A stretch of DNA of 64,000 nt, from contig NZ_QLAE01000007.1 of the NCBI RefSeq assembly GCF_005876855.1, forward strand, positions 62,001 to 126,000, given 5' to 3'. Below are positions 57,775 to 64,000 of the stretch, piece by piece; positions within the stretch are counted from its first letter, which is position 1, and every line of letters begins with the position of its first letter. The notes beneath the pieces are model-generated. The model was given only the letters and a program-made list of their open reading frames with translations, was not told the DNA's origin and did not search any database. Origin of the DNA: Stutzerimonas nosocomialis. GTDB taxonomy: Bacteria > Pseudomonadota > Gammaproteobacteria > Pseudomonadales > Pseudomonadaceae. Both the position numbers and the translations under genes were made by a program.

Positions 57775-57907
57775 GCGAGCGAACCCTATCGAATGAACGG
57801 CGCGAACACCGGGCGCTGGCAGAAACTGCCGGCGCGCAAGTGTGCCCTAATGGCGCGGCGGCGCTACATCTTTTTGCATGCGAAGCGAAGCGCCTAGGGT
57901 GCGCCTT

Positions 57908-58726
57908 TCAGCGCAGCAGGCGAATGCGCAGGCCGTCCTCCTGGGACGGCTCGAGCTCGAGGCGCGTCGCCCTGATGCGCTCGGCCACCAGCGCATCGCG
58001 CCAGCCTTCGGACGCCCCGCCGGCCAGGCTGACGCGCAGGCTGCTGTCGAGGCGCAACACGCTGGCGAGCAGGTCGATCCAGGCCGGGCTCGGCTCGCCG
58101 AGACGCGGCAGGTTCAGCTCGCCACTGTCGCGCAGCTGGCGCAGCAACGTCGCCGAGGTCGGCAGCAGCTCGCCGAGCGGCGCATCGGGCGCGAGACGCT
58201 CGACATGCAGGTAGGGCCGCCCGTTGCCCCGGGTGATCCCGTAGAGGGCGACCAGGCTGTCGGCGTCGTCTGGCAGGCGCGCCAGCAGATACGCCTGCTG
58301 CGCTTCCGGCCCGTAGAGCATGGACTTGCCGAAGATCGAGTTGGCCCAGAGGCTGCTCGAACCGCAGTCCCGGCCCTCGCACCAGAACAGCAGTTCGGCA
58401 TTGCGCTCGAGCAGCGCCTCTCGGCCCTGGGTGAAGGCCTCGATGCCGCTGTGGGTGCTGGGCAACAGGTAAGTGATCGCGGTCAGGTCGCCGGCGGTGA
58501 CCACCTGGGCGGCCATCCGCAGGTTCCCGCCGATACGGCGCAGGGAATCCTGCGGGTAGATGCGCTCATCGACGTGCCGCTCGCGGTAATCGACGATTTC
58601 CGCCTGGGGATAGCGCTCCAGTATCTGCAGATCGGCGCTGCCGGGTACGTCCGCGGCCGAGGCGCCAAGGCCGGTCAGCAGCAGGAGCGAGAAAGTGAGC
58701 GGACGCAGCGAGGAGAGCCTGCCCAT
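57908..58726 (-). CDS. DUF4892 exported protein
   Basis: The 272-residue protein has a signal peptide (MGRLSSLRPLTFSLLLLTGLGASA) and the DUF4892 domain: a region around YRERHVDERIYPQDSLRRIGG followed by CEGRDCGSSSLWANSIFG with two cysteines, and a C-terminal OmpA-like end (RLDSSLRVSLAGG, AERIRATRL) resembling degenerate peptidoglycan-binding sequence. Function unknown. It overlaps the small ORF upstream by one base, suggesting translational coupling. Confidence 0.82.
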   Translation of the reverse strand: MGRLSSLRPLTFSLLLLTGLGASAADVPGSADLQILERYPQAEIVDYRERHVDERIYPQDSLRRIGGNLRMAAQVVTAGDLTAITYLLPSTHSGIEAFTQGREALLERNAELLFWCEGRDCGSSSLWANSIFGKSMLYGPEAQQAYLLARLPDDADSLVALYGITRGNGRPYLHVERLAPDAPLGELLPTSATLLRQLRDSGELNLPRLGEPSPAWIDLLASVLRLDSSLRVSLAGGASEGWRDALVAERIRATRLELEPSQEDGLRIRLLR

Positions 58727-58863
58727 CAGCGCACCCGCCTCGACGCGGTCACGGGAAGCGTCGAGGCCCGCTGCGCCCTGCGGCCGAAACGAGCGCCCTG
58801 CGCTCCCCGCTCCAGAGGGGTGAACACGTCGTCGGGCAATGCGGCGGTGTAGAGATCGATCAT
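58726..58863 (-). CDS. Possible 45-residue protein coupled to DUF4892
   Basis: A short frame starting MIDLYTAALPDDVF ends TGATG, overlapping the DUF4892 start by one base. It has 45 residues, a basic C-terminal half and no clear ribosome site. It could be a real small protein or a leader that controls DUF4892 translation. I recall a small hypothetical gene in the equivalent P. aeruginosa position, which mildly supports it. Confidence 0.4.
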   Translation of the reverse strand: MIDLYTAALPDDVFTPLERGAQGARFGRRAQRASTLPVTASRRVR

Positions 58864-58966
58864 CGGGGCACTCGTGGCAGGTTCCAGCCGTCAGCCTCAA
58901 CAGTTGCCCGAATCAAGTCAAGGCACGCTTTGCGACAGACTTTTGCATGGCCTGGACAGGCCCGGC

Positions 58967-59824
58967 TCAGCCGGCGAAGAACGCGTTGAATCGCTCGGCC
59001 ACCGCATCGGCACCCGCATCGTCGTCCAGGTGCAGATGATGGCCGCCGGCGATTCGGTGCATCTGGAACGGCAGCTGCTCGACGAACGCGCGCTGCGCCG
59101 GCTGGGTCAGCAGGCCCTGCTCGGCGAGGACCAGGCTCACCGGGCAGGCGATGCGGTCGACGAACGCCTGCGCATGGGCCCGCGTCAGGCGCATCGCCGA
59201 GGGCAGCATCAGCCTCGGGTCGGTCCGCCAGGTGAAACCGCCGGGCACCGGCATCAGCCCCCGCTGGACGAGCGCCTGCGCCGCTTCGTGACTGACCGCG
59301 CCGACACCCTTCATGCGCGCCTGCACCGCATCCTCGAAGCAGGCATAGACGGGCTTGCGCTTGGCGTCGACCGCCAGTTGCGCCAGCAAGGCTTCGCCGA
59401 GCCGGCCCGGAGCGCTGTCCGCCTCGCCGGTGTAGGGAATCACCCCGTCGATCAGCGCCAGGCGCTCGATGCGTTCCGGCAGCGCGCCGGCCAGCAGCAC
59501 GGAGACGATCGCCCCCATCGAATGCCCGAGCAGCGAGAAGCGCTCCCAGCCGAGCTGTTCGGCGGCCCGCAGGACATCGAGCGCATAGTCCCAGATGGCG
59601 TAGTTGACGCCGGGCGGGCGATGCCCCGAATGGCCATGGCCGGGAAGGTCCAGCGCGACGATGCGCAGCCCCTCGAGCCGCGGCGCAAGGCGGGAAAAGG
59701 TCGCGGCGTTATCGAGCCAGCCATGCAGCGCGATGACCGGCCGCCCGTCGTCGGGGCCGTACTGGTGCGCCGCCAGGTCGACCCCGGACAGGCTCATGCG
59801 GATTTCTTCGAACGGCGCGTTCAT
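58967..59824 (-). CDS. Alpha/beta hydrolase
   Basis: The 285-residue cytoplasmic protein has the oxyanion motif ALHGWLDNA, nucleophile elbow LGHSMGA and catalytic-His region RIAGGHHLHLD. The fold is that of the serine hydrolases similar to MEST/BPHL. The substrate is unknown. It overlaps the preceding hydrolase gene by ATGA, so the two are co-expressed. Confidence 0.88.
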   Translation of the reverse strand: MNAPFEEIRMSLSGVDLAAHQYGPDDGRPVIALHGWLDNAATFSRLAPRLEGLRIVALDLPGHGHSGHRPPGVNYAIWDYALDVLRAAEQLGWERFSLLGHSMGAIVSVLLAGALPERIERLALIDGVIPYTGEADSAPGRLGEALLAQLAVDAKRKPVYACFEDAVQARMKGVGAVSHEAAQALVQRGLMPVPGGFTWRTDPRLMLPSAMRLTRAHAQAFVDRIACPVSLVLAEQGLLTQPAQRAFVEQLPFQMHRIAGGHHLHLDDDAGADAVAERFNAFFAG

Positions 59825-60627
59825 GCGTACTCCTGATCCAGCCCGGCCATCGCCCAGCGGCTGAACAGCTCACGCAGCAGCCCTGCCGTCTGTTGCGGAT
59901 GTTCCAGCGGGAACATGTGGCTGCCCGGCATGCACAACGCCTCGCCGCGTGGCATCAGCCGGGCCAGCATGGCGTGATGGGGGCGCACCACCCGGCTGTC
60001 ATGGCCCCTGATCACGGCCAGCGGAACCTTGAGCATCAGCGGCCAGCCCGGCGTCACGTGGGGCACGCTGCGATAGATGCGTATCTCGGTCTGCGGGTCG
60101 AAGCGCAGCCTGAACCCATCGTTGTCGGGCGCAAGCCCGTGGGTCACGTAGGCCTCCAGGCAGTCGGGGTCGAATGCACGAAACAGCGGCTTGGCGGCGA
60201 AATAGTCCCTGGCCTGCTCGACGCTGGCGAAGCGCTCGCGTCGGCCAAGCGTCTGCCCGGCTGGTGTCAGCCGGTCGATGAAACCGAGGCGCTTGGCGGT
60301 CCAGATGGCCGCCTGGTCGAACCAGGTCAGCACCGGCGAGTCGAGCATCACGACCCCGCGATAGAACTCCGGCCGCTGTAGCGCGGCGTGATAGTGCAGC
60401 ACGCCGCCCAGCGAATGTCCGACGCCCCAGACCGGCTCCGGCAAGGCCGACAGCTGCTCGAGCAGCTCACCCACCAGGTTGCTCCAGTTGTCGTCCACCG
60501 GGAAACGCGGATCGTGGCCGTGCTGCTCCAGATGCGTCACCCGATAATCGGGCGCCAGGGTCCTGAACAGCTTGTCGTAGGTCGCCGAGGGGAATCCATT
60601 GGCGTGGGCGAAAAAGACGTTTTGCAT
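59821..60627 (-). CDS. Alpha/beta hydrolase
   Basis: The 268-residue protein starts MQNVFFAHANGFPSATYD, with elbow VGHSLGG and His region MPGSHMFPLEHP. It is not closely similar to the neighbouring hydrolase, so the pair is not a recent duplication. Stop and start overlap (ATGA). The longer upstream frame is ignored, as HANGFP is the family N-terminus. The substrate is unknown. Confidence 0.88.
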   Translation of the reverse strand: MQNVFFAHANGFPSATYDKLFRTLAPDYRVTHLEQHGHDPRFPVDDNWSNLVGELLEQLSALPEPVWGVGHSLGGVLHYHAALQRPEFYRGVVMLDSPVLTWFDQAAIWTAKRLGFIDRLTPAGQTLGRRERFASVEQARDYFAAKPLFRAFDPDCLEAYVTHGLAPDNDGFRLRFDPQTEIRIYRSVPHVTPGWPLMLKVPLAVIRGHDSRVVRPHHAMLARLMPRGEALCMPGSHMFPLEHPQQTAGLLRELFSRWAMAGLDQEYA

Positions 60628-60750
60628 GGGCGGCGCAACATTCGATCGGAAGCGTCCATTGTCTGGCAGCGCCGGGCCGCCAGACAATCGCCATAGCCTG
60701 CCTGAATAGGCGGCACACCAGCCAAATCTGGCGCGGCGCCGGCCAAGGCG

Positions 60751-61194
60751 TCAGCTGCCCGGCTTGTCGTTGCCCAGCGGCACCACCGCAACGGTCAGTC
60801 GGGAAATGCAGCTGGGCTTGCCGTCGTCGCCGCTGAGGCGAATGTCCCAGACGTGGGTCGAGCGCCCCACGTGAACCGGCCTGCAGACCGCGGTGACCCG
60901 CCCGCTGCGCAGCCCGCGCAGATGGTTGGCGTTGACCTCGATACCCACGCAGTAGAACGCCGCCGGGTCGATGCACAGGTAGCTGGCGGTCGAGCCGAGC
61001 GTCTCGGCCAGCACCACCGAAGCGCCGCCGTGCAGCAGGCCGTAGGGCTGATGGGTGCGGGAATCGACTGCCATGCTGGCGGTGATCGACTCGCCATCGA
61101 ACCCTTCGAAGCGGATGTCGAGCACCTCGCCGATGGTGTTCTTCTGGTTGGCGTTCAGTTCGTCCAGGTCGGGTTCACGTTTCCAGAGCGTCAT
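60751..61194 (-). CDS. Hotdog-fold thioesterase (PaaI/EntH/YdiI type)
   Basis: The 147-residue single-hotdog protein has the catalytic region GLLHGGASVVLAETLGS (about 53-69), with the Glu nucleophile/base. Related enzymes hydrolyse aromatic or acyl-CoA thioesters such as DHNA-CoA or misloaded enterobactin intermediates. Which applies here is not decided. It lies 123 bp upstream of the hydrolase pair, in the same direction. Confidence 0.88.
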   Translation of the reverse strand: MTLWKREPDLDELNANQKNTIGEVLDIRFEGFDGESITASMAVDSRTHQPYGLLHGGASVVLAETLGSTASYLCIDPAAFYCVGIEVNANHLRGLRSGRVTAVCRPVHVGRSTHVWDIRLSGDDGKPSCISRLTVAVVPLGNDKPGS

Positions 61195-61420
61195 GCGGTT
61201 TCCTTGTTATGGGTTGTCTGTCGTAGCCGCCACTCGCCGAGCAGGCCACCGGGCGGCGGCCTGCTCACGCTGCGTCTGTATCCGAGGGTAAGCCAGAAGA
61301 AACCGAATATCGATGGCCGGATGACCTGAGCCCGCGGCGACCGGGCACCACCGCGGGCAGCGGTCCCGGTTGACGCCCCGTGCGGTGCGCCCTGGGCAGG
61401 TGCGCCGTACGTGGCCGCTG
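61195..61420. other. Noncoding region with two GC-rich inverted repeats
   Basis: This 226-base gap between sixA and the thioesterase gene holds two stem-loops, GAGCAGGCC (61239-61247 with 61258-61266) and GCCCGCGG (61330-61337 with 61351-61358). Neither has a T run. No gene is seen. Confidence 0.45.
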
Positions 61421-61885
61421 TCAGGCCTGACGGGGGTGCCGCAAGGAAACCAGGCTCATCAGCCCGGCGGCGAGGTCCTCGCCTTCCAGCTCGGCAAGGC
61501 TGGCGGTCGCCATCGGCAGCGGTTCGTTGCGATGACCGTCGACCAGCCAGCCGCCCAGCGCGCCCACGAAGGGCTGATGGGTCACCAGCAGCAGATCGCG
61601 CTCCTCGCGCCGATCCAGGTAGAGCATCGCTTCGCGCAGGTCCGATTCGGGTGTCAACCAGGGCACGGTGACCACCGGCCCCTCGAAACGGAGCACCTGG
61701 CGCACCAGCTCGGCGGTCTGCTGGGCACGGTTGTACGGGCTGACCAGGATCGCCTCGAGCTGCTGCCCTTCCAGATGCGCCGCACTGCGGCGCACTTCCT
61801 CGCGCCCCGTGTCGGTGAGGTTGCGCTCGGCATCGGTGCGGGCACGCGGCTCGGCTTCACCGTGGCGCAACAGCCAGAGCTTCAT
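61421..61885 (-). CDS. sixA: SixA phosphohistidine phosphatase
   Basis: SixA is a histidine phosphatase that removes phosphate from protein phosphohistidines (ArcB in E. coli, later NPr). The 154-residue protein starts MKLWLLRHGEAEPRA, with catalytic RHG at residues 7-9 and LVTHQP containing the second His. Its ATG overlaps the DUF4389 stop by 4 bp, so it is part of the gpsA-DUF4389-sixA unit. Confidence 0.93.
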   Translation of the reverse strand: MKLWLLRHGEAEPRARTDAERNLTDTGREEVRRSAAHLEGQQLEAILVSPYNRAQQTAELVRQVLRFEGPVVTVPWLTPESDLREAMLYLDRREERDLLLVTHQPFVGALGGWLVDGHRNEPLPMATASLAELEGEDLAAGLMSLVSLRHPRQA

Positions 61886-62220
61886 GGCTGGCCTTCCTGA
61901 GCGCTGGAAGGCGGGGTGACCACCTCGACCACTTCGATATCGGCCGGACGCGGGGTCGGCCAGTCGGACATCGGCCAAGGCTTGCGGTCGGTATTGAAGG
62001 TCGCGAACCGACCGATCTGCGCGATGTACTGGCTCAGGCTATCGCCGAAGCGAAGCAGACCTTCGTGGGGGGCGCCGTTGATCAGGCGCAGCAGCATCTG
62101 CAGCACCACGACGGCCAGCAACAGCAGCTCGGCGAGCTGCCAGACGAAGAAGAACAACAGCATCCAGACGGTACGCAGGATGAGGTTTTCCCGGTCCGCG
62201 TTGCGAGTGAAATGATCCAT
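61882..62220 (-). CDS. DUF4389 small membrane protein
   Basis: The 112-residue protein has one or two membrane helices (about 20-52, LILRTVWMLLFFFVWQLAELLLLAV and following), a conserved RFGDSLSQYIAQIGRFATFNTD, and a Pro-rich cytoplasmic tail. Function is unknown. It lies between gpsA (18 bp) and sixA (4-bp overlap), an arrangement typical of Pseudomonas. Confidence 0.88.
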   Translation of the reverse strand: MDHFTRNADRENLILRTVWMLLFFFVWQLAELLLLAVVVLQMLLRLINGAPHEGLLRFGDSLSQYIAQIGRFATFNTDRKPWPMSDWPTPRPADIEVVEVVTPPSSAQEGQP

Positions 62221-62238
62221 GGCTACTCCTGCGGGCAC

Positions 62239-63264
62239 CTAGAAACCGTCGGTGGAAATGAAATCCACGTCGGTCTTGGGCTCCCCGCGCATCAGCATTT
62301 CAATGACCTGCTCAAGGGTACGCCCCTCGAACAGAATGGCATGCAAGCCTGCGACAAGCGGCATGTAGACCTGCAGCTCCTCGGCCTTGCTCTTGAGGAC
62401 CCGCAGGGTATTGACGCCCTCGGCCGTCTCGCCACCCAGCCGCTCGATGGCGTCAGTGAGGGTGAGCCCCTCCCCGAGCGCGTGACCGACCTGGAAGTTG
62501 CGGCTCTTCGACGAGGTACAGGTGACGATCAGGTCCCCTACCCCGGCCAGTCCGAGAAAGGTCATGGGATTGGCGCCCAGGCGCACGGCGAAGCGCGTCA
62601 TCTCGGCCAGCGCGCGCGTGATCAGCATGCTGCGGGTGTTTTCGCCCATGCCGAGCGCTGCCGCCATGCCGGCCATGATCGCGTAGACGTTCTTCAGCGC
62701 GCCGCCCAGCTCCACCCCGAAGCGGTCCCGGCTGGCATAGACGCGGAAGGTGCGGCCGTGCAGCACCGCCTGGACGTCGCGGCACAGGGCTTCGTCGTCG
62801 CTGGCGACGACGGTGGCGGTCAGCGCGTGCTCGGCCACTTCCCGGGCGAGATTGGGGCCGGACAACACGCCCACCCGGGCGTCTGGCACCACCTGCTGCA
62901 GGATCTGGCTCATCAGCAGGAAGCTGTCGGCCTCGATGCCCTTGGTGGTGCTGACCAGCGCCTTGCCGGCGAGCTGAGCGGCATAAGGGCCCAGCGCCTG
63001 ACGCAGGGCGCTCGAGGGCAACGCGACGAAGATCAGCGAGCAGTCGGCCAGCGTCTGCTCCAGATCGGTGACCGGCTGCACGCCGGGAAGAATCGCCACG
63101 CCCTTGAGGTAGCGAGGATTGCGCCGCTCCTGGCGCATCGTTTCAGCCTGCTCGGCGTTGCGCATCCACAGCCGCGCGGTGTGCCCGTTCTCCGCCAGCA
63201 GATTGGCGATGGCGGTGCCGAAGCTGCCGCCGCCAAGCACGGCGATGAGTTGCTGATCTGTCAT
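62239..63264 (-). CDS. gpsA: Glycerol-3-phosphate dehydrogenase [NAD(P)+]
   Basis: GpsA makes glycerol 3-phosphate for phospholipid synthesis. The 341-residue enzyme opens with [15 protein letters not shown] (nucleotide site GGGSFG, residues 11-16), then [34 protein letters not shown] (catalytic Lys) and [17 protein letters not shown]. The first GxGxxG glycine pattern is normal for GpsA. A -10 TATAAT lies 42-47 bp upstream. It is divergent from fabA, so both phospholipid genes share this region. Confidence 0.96.
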   Translation of the reverse strand: MTDQQLIAVLGGGSFGTAIANLLAENGHTARLWMRNAEQAETMRQERRNPRYLKGVAILPGVQPVTDLEQTLADCSLIFVALPSSALRQALGPYAAQLAGKALVSTTKGIEADSFLLMSQILQQVVPDARVGVLSGPNLAREVAEHALTATVVASDDEALCRDVQAVLHGRTFRVYASRDRFGVELGGALKNVYAIMAGMAAALGMGENTRSMLITRALAEMTRFAVRLGANPMTFLGLAGVGDLIVTCTSSKSRNFQVGHALGEGLTLTDAIERLGGETAEGVNTLRVLKSKAEELQVYMPLVAGLHAILFEGRTLEQVIEMLMRGEPKTDVDFISTDGF

Positions 63265-63626
63265 GGGGGTTCCGTTGTGAGCCATGCGAGATGGCAATGC
63301 CGCGCATTATACGTCGCCCATCCCCGACCACCAGACGGCGCCGGACGAGTCTGCGCAGGCAGCGTCCGCGGCGGCCCACCGCGGACATGCCCGCACCGAA
63401 TTCTTCCTCATAAGCGCCCAAGGCTTCGCCCGGCGACCACTAGTGTTAAAGTAGCAGCCCATTTGCGCCTCGTGCAGTACCTGGAAGGGGTGTGCGACCG
63501 CCATACCGGTAGAGGATCGGCGCTGTGACTTTCAGCGCCACGCCGCAGTCTATGACTAGTCTTGAGTCAGGCCGCTGGCCCGACGAAGCAGCAAGCCTCC
63601 ATCAAGAGGACCATTGAGGAATACGC
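63265..63626. other. Divergent control region between gpsA and fabA
   Basis: The 362-base gap holds a perfect TATAAT at 63306-63311 on the minus strand, serving gpsA, though the -35 is weak. Toward fabA I see only loose promoter-like sequence (TATGAC near 63550), and a repeated CTAGT motif near 63440 and 63555 that could be a binding site. No gene or RNA is recognised. Confidence 0.45.
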
Positions 63627-64000
63627 ATGACCAAACAACACGCATTTACCCGGGAAGAACTGCTGCGCTGCAGCCGCGGTGAGCTGTTCGGGCCCGGAAA
63701 TGCACAGCTGCCGTCGCCGAACATGCTCATGGTCGACCGCATCGTTCATATCAGCGAAGTCGGCGGCAAGTTCGGCAAGGGCGAACTGGTCGCTGAACTC
63801 GATATCAACCCGGACCTGTGGTTCTTCGCCTGCCATTTCGAAGGCGACCCGGTGATGCCGGGCTGCCTCGGGCTCGATGCCATGTGGCAGCTGGTAGGTT
63901 TCTACCTCGGCTGGCAGGGCAACCCCGGACGCGGCCGCGCGCTGGGCTCGGGTGAAGTGAAATTCTTCGGCCAGGTCCTGCCGACCGCCAAGAAGGTCAC
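63627..64000 (+). CDS. fabA: 3-hydroxydecanoyl-ACP dehydratase/isomerase, 5' part
   Basis: FabA dehydrates and isomerises the C10 intermediate, introducing the double bond of unsaturated fatty acids. The visible 124 codons start [19 protein letters not shown] and include [22 protein letters not shown], with catalytic His70 and Asp84 at the known positions. The gene runs off the window end; the family length is about 171 residues. fabB normally follows. GAGGA precedes the ATG. Confidence 0.96.
   Translation, partial: MTKQHAFTREELLRCSRGELFGPGNAQLPSPNMLMVDRIVHISEVGGKFGKGELVAELDINPDLWFFACHFEGDPVMPGCLGLDAMWQLVGFYLGWQGNPGRGRALGSGEVKFFGQVLPTAKKV

Overview
The window is a GC-rich, gene-dense bacterial chromosome segment with 61 supported protein genes. 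No tRNA, rRNA, IS element, prophage or CRISPR array was seen. It comes from a Pseudomonadaceae member: OprF-SigX-CmpX-CrfX-CmaX, OprI with its neighbouring L,D-transpeptidase, a family I lipase with its foldase, TgpA, ThrH and CysB all occur in typical Pseudomonas order. Several blocks resemble P. aeruginosa neighbourhoods from memory (the acnB-to-ppsR, cysB-to-aroF, oprI-to-moxR, selD and fabA/gpsA regions), but here they are joined in a different order. A cysteine-free OprF and this block order suggest the stutzeri/mendocina side of the family rather than P. aeruginosa. That placement is inference.

Layout. 1-12.9 kb: a universal stress protein behind a likely ANR site, a DUF1289 protein, acnB with a long structured leader, the envelope-stress block oprF/sigX/cmpX/crfX/cmaX, rraA, a Rieske protein, and the divergent pair ppsA/ppsR. 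13.0-21.3 kb: a complete methylcitrate operon for propionate (gntR-prpB-prpC-acnD-prpF-prpD) with a promoter and three likely repressor sites. 21.5-24.6 kb: a three-gene envelope locus (retropepsin-like protease, inactive transglutaminase/7TM protein, ATP-grasp ligase) whose biochemical role is largely open. This is the best candidate for an under-described system. 24.6-31.7 kb: pabB, thrH, cysH, cysB, a second universal stress protein, a PanE-like reductase, and a DAHP synthase. 32-38.4 kb: the oprI lipoprotein and a YkuD L,D-transpeptidase, tesA divergent from a YbbA/YbbP-type ABC system, and greB. 38.6-45.5 kb: lipase plus foldase with a candidate sigma-54 promoter, an MltF-like transglycosylase, TatD, a chemoreceptor and a thioesterase. 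45.6-52.4 kb: the moxR-DUF58-tgpA operon and a P2-like cation ATPase with altered ion-site residues. 52.4-64 kb: a flavin reductase, selD-mnmH-lipoprotein, a patatin, an AI-2E/PerM-type permease, a coupled hydrolase/DUF4892 cluster, a thioesterase, gpsA-DUF4389-sixA, and the 5' part of fabA cut by the window end.

How the genes work together. Central carbon metabolism dominates the first third (aconitase, PEP synthase with its regulator, the methylcitrate cycle). Envelope maintenance recurs throughout: OprF/SigX, OprI with its predicted cross-linking enzyme, MltF-like, TgpA, and the retropepsin locus. Many genes are translationally coupled by 1-4 bp overlaps. Several convergent pairs end within 8 bp of each other, without visible terminators. 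Start codons were re-chosen by family length and Shine-Dalgarno position where the longest reading frame was implausible.
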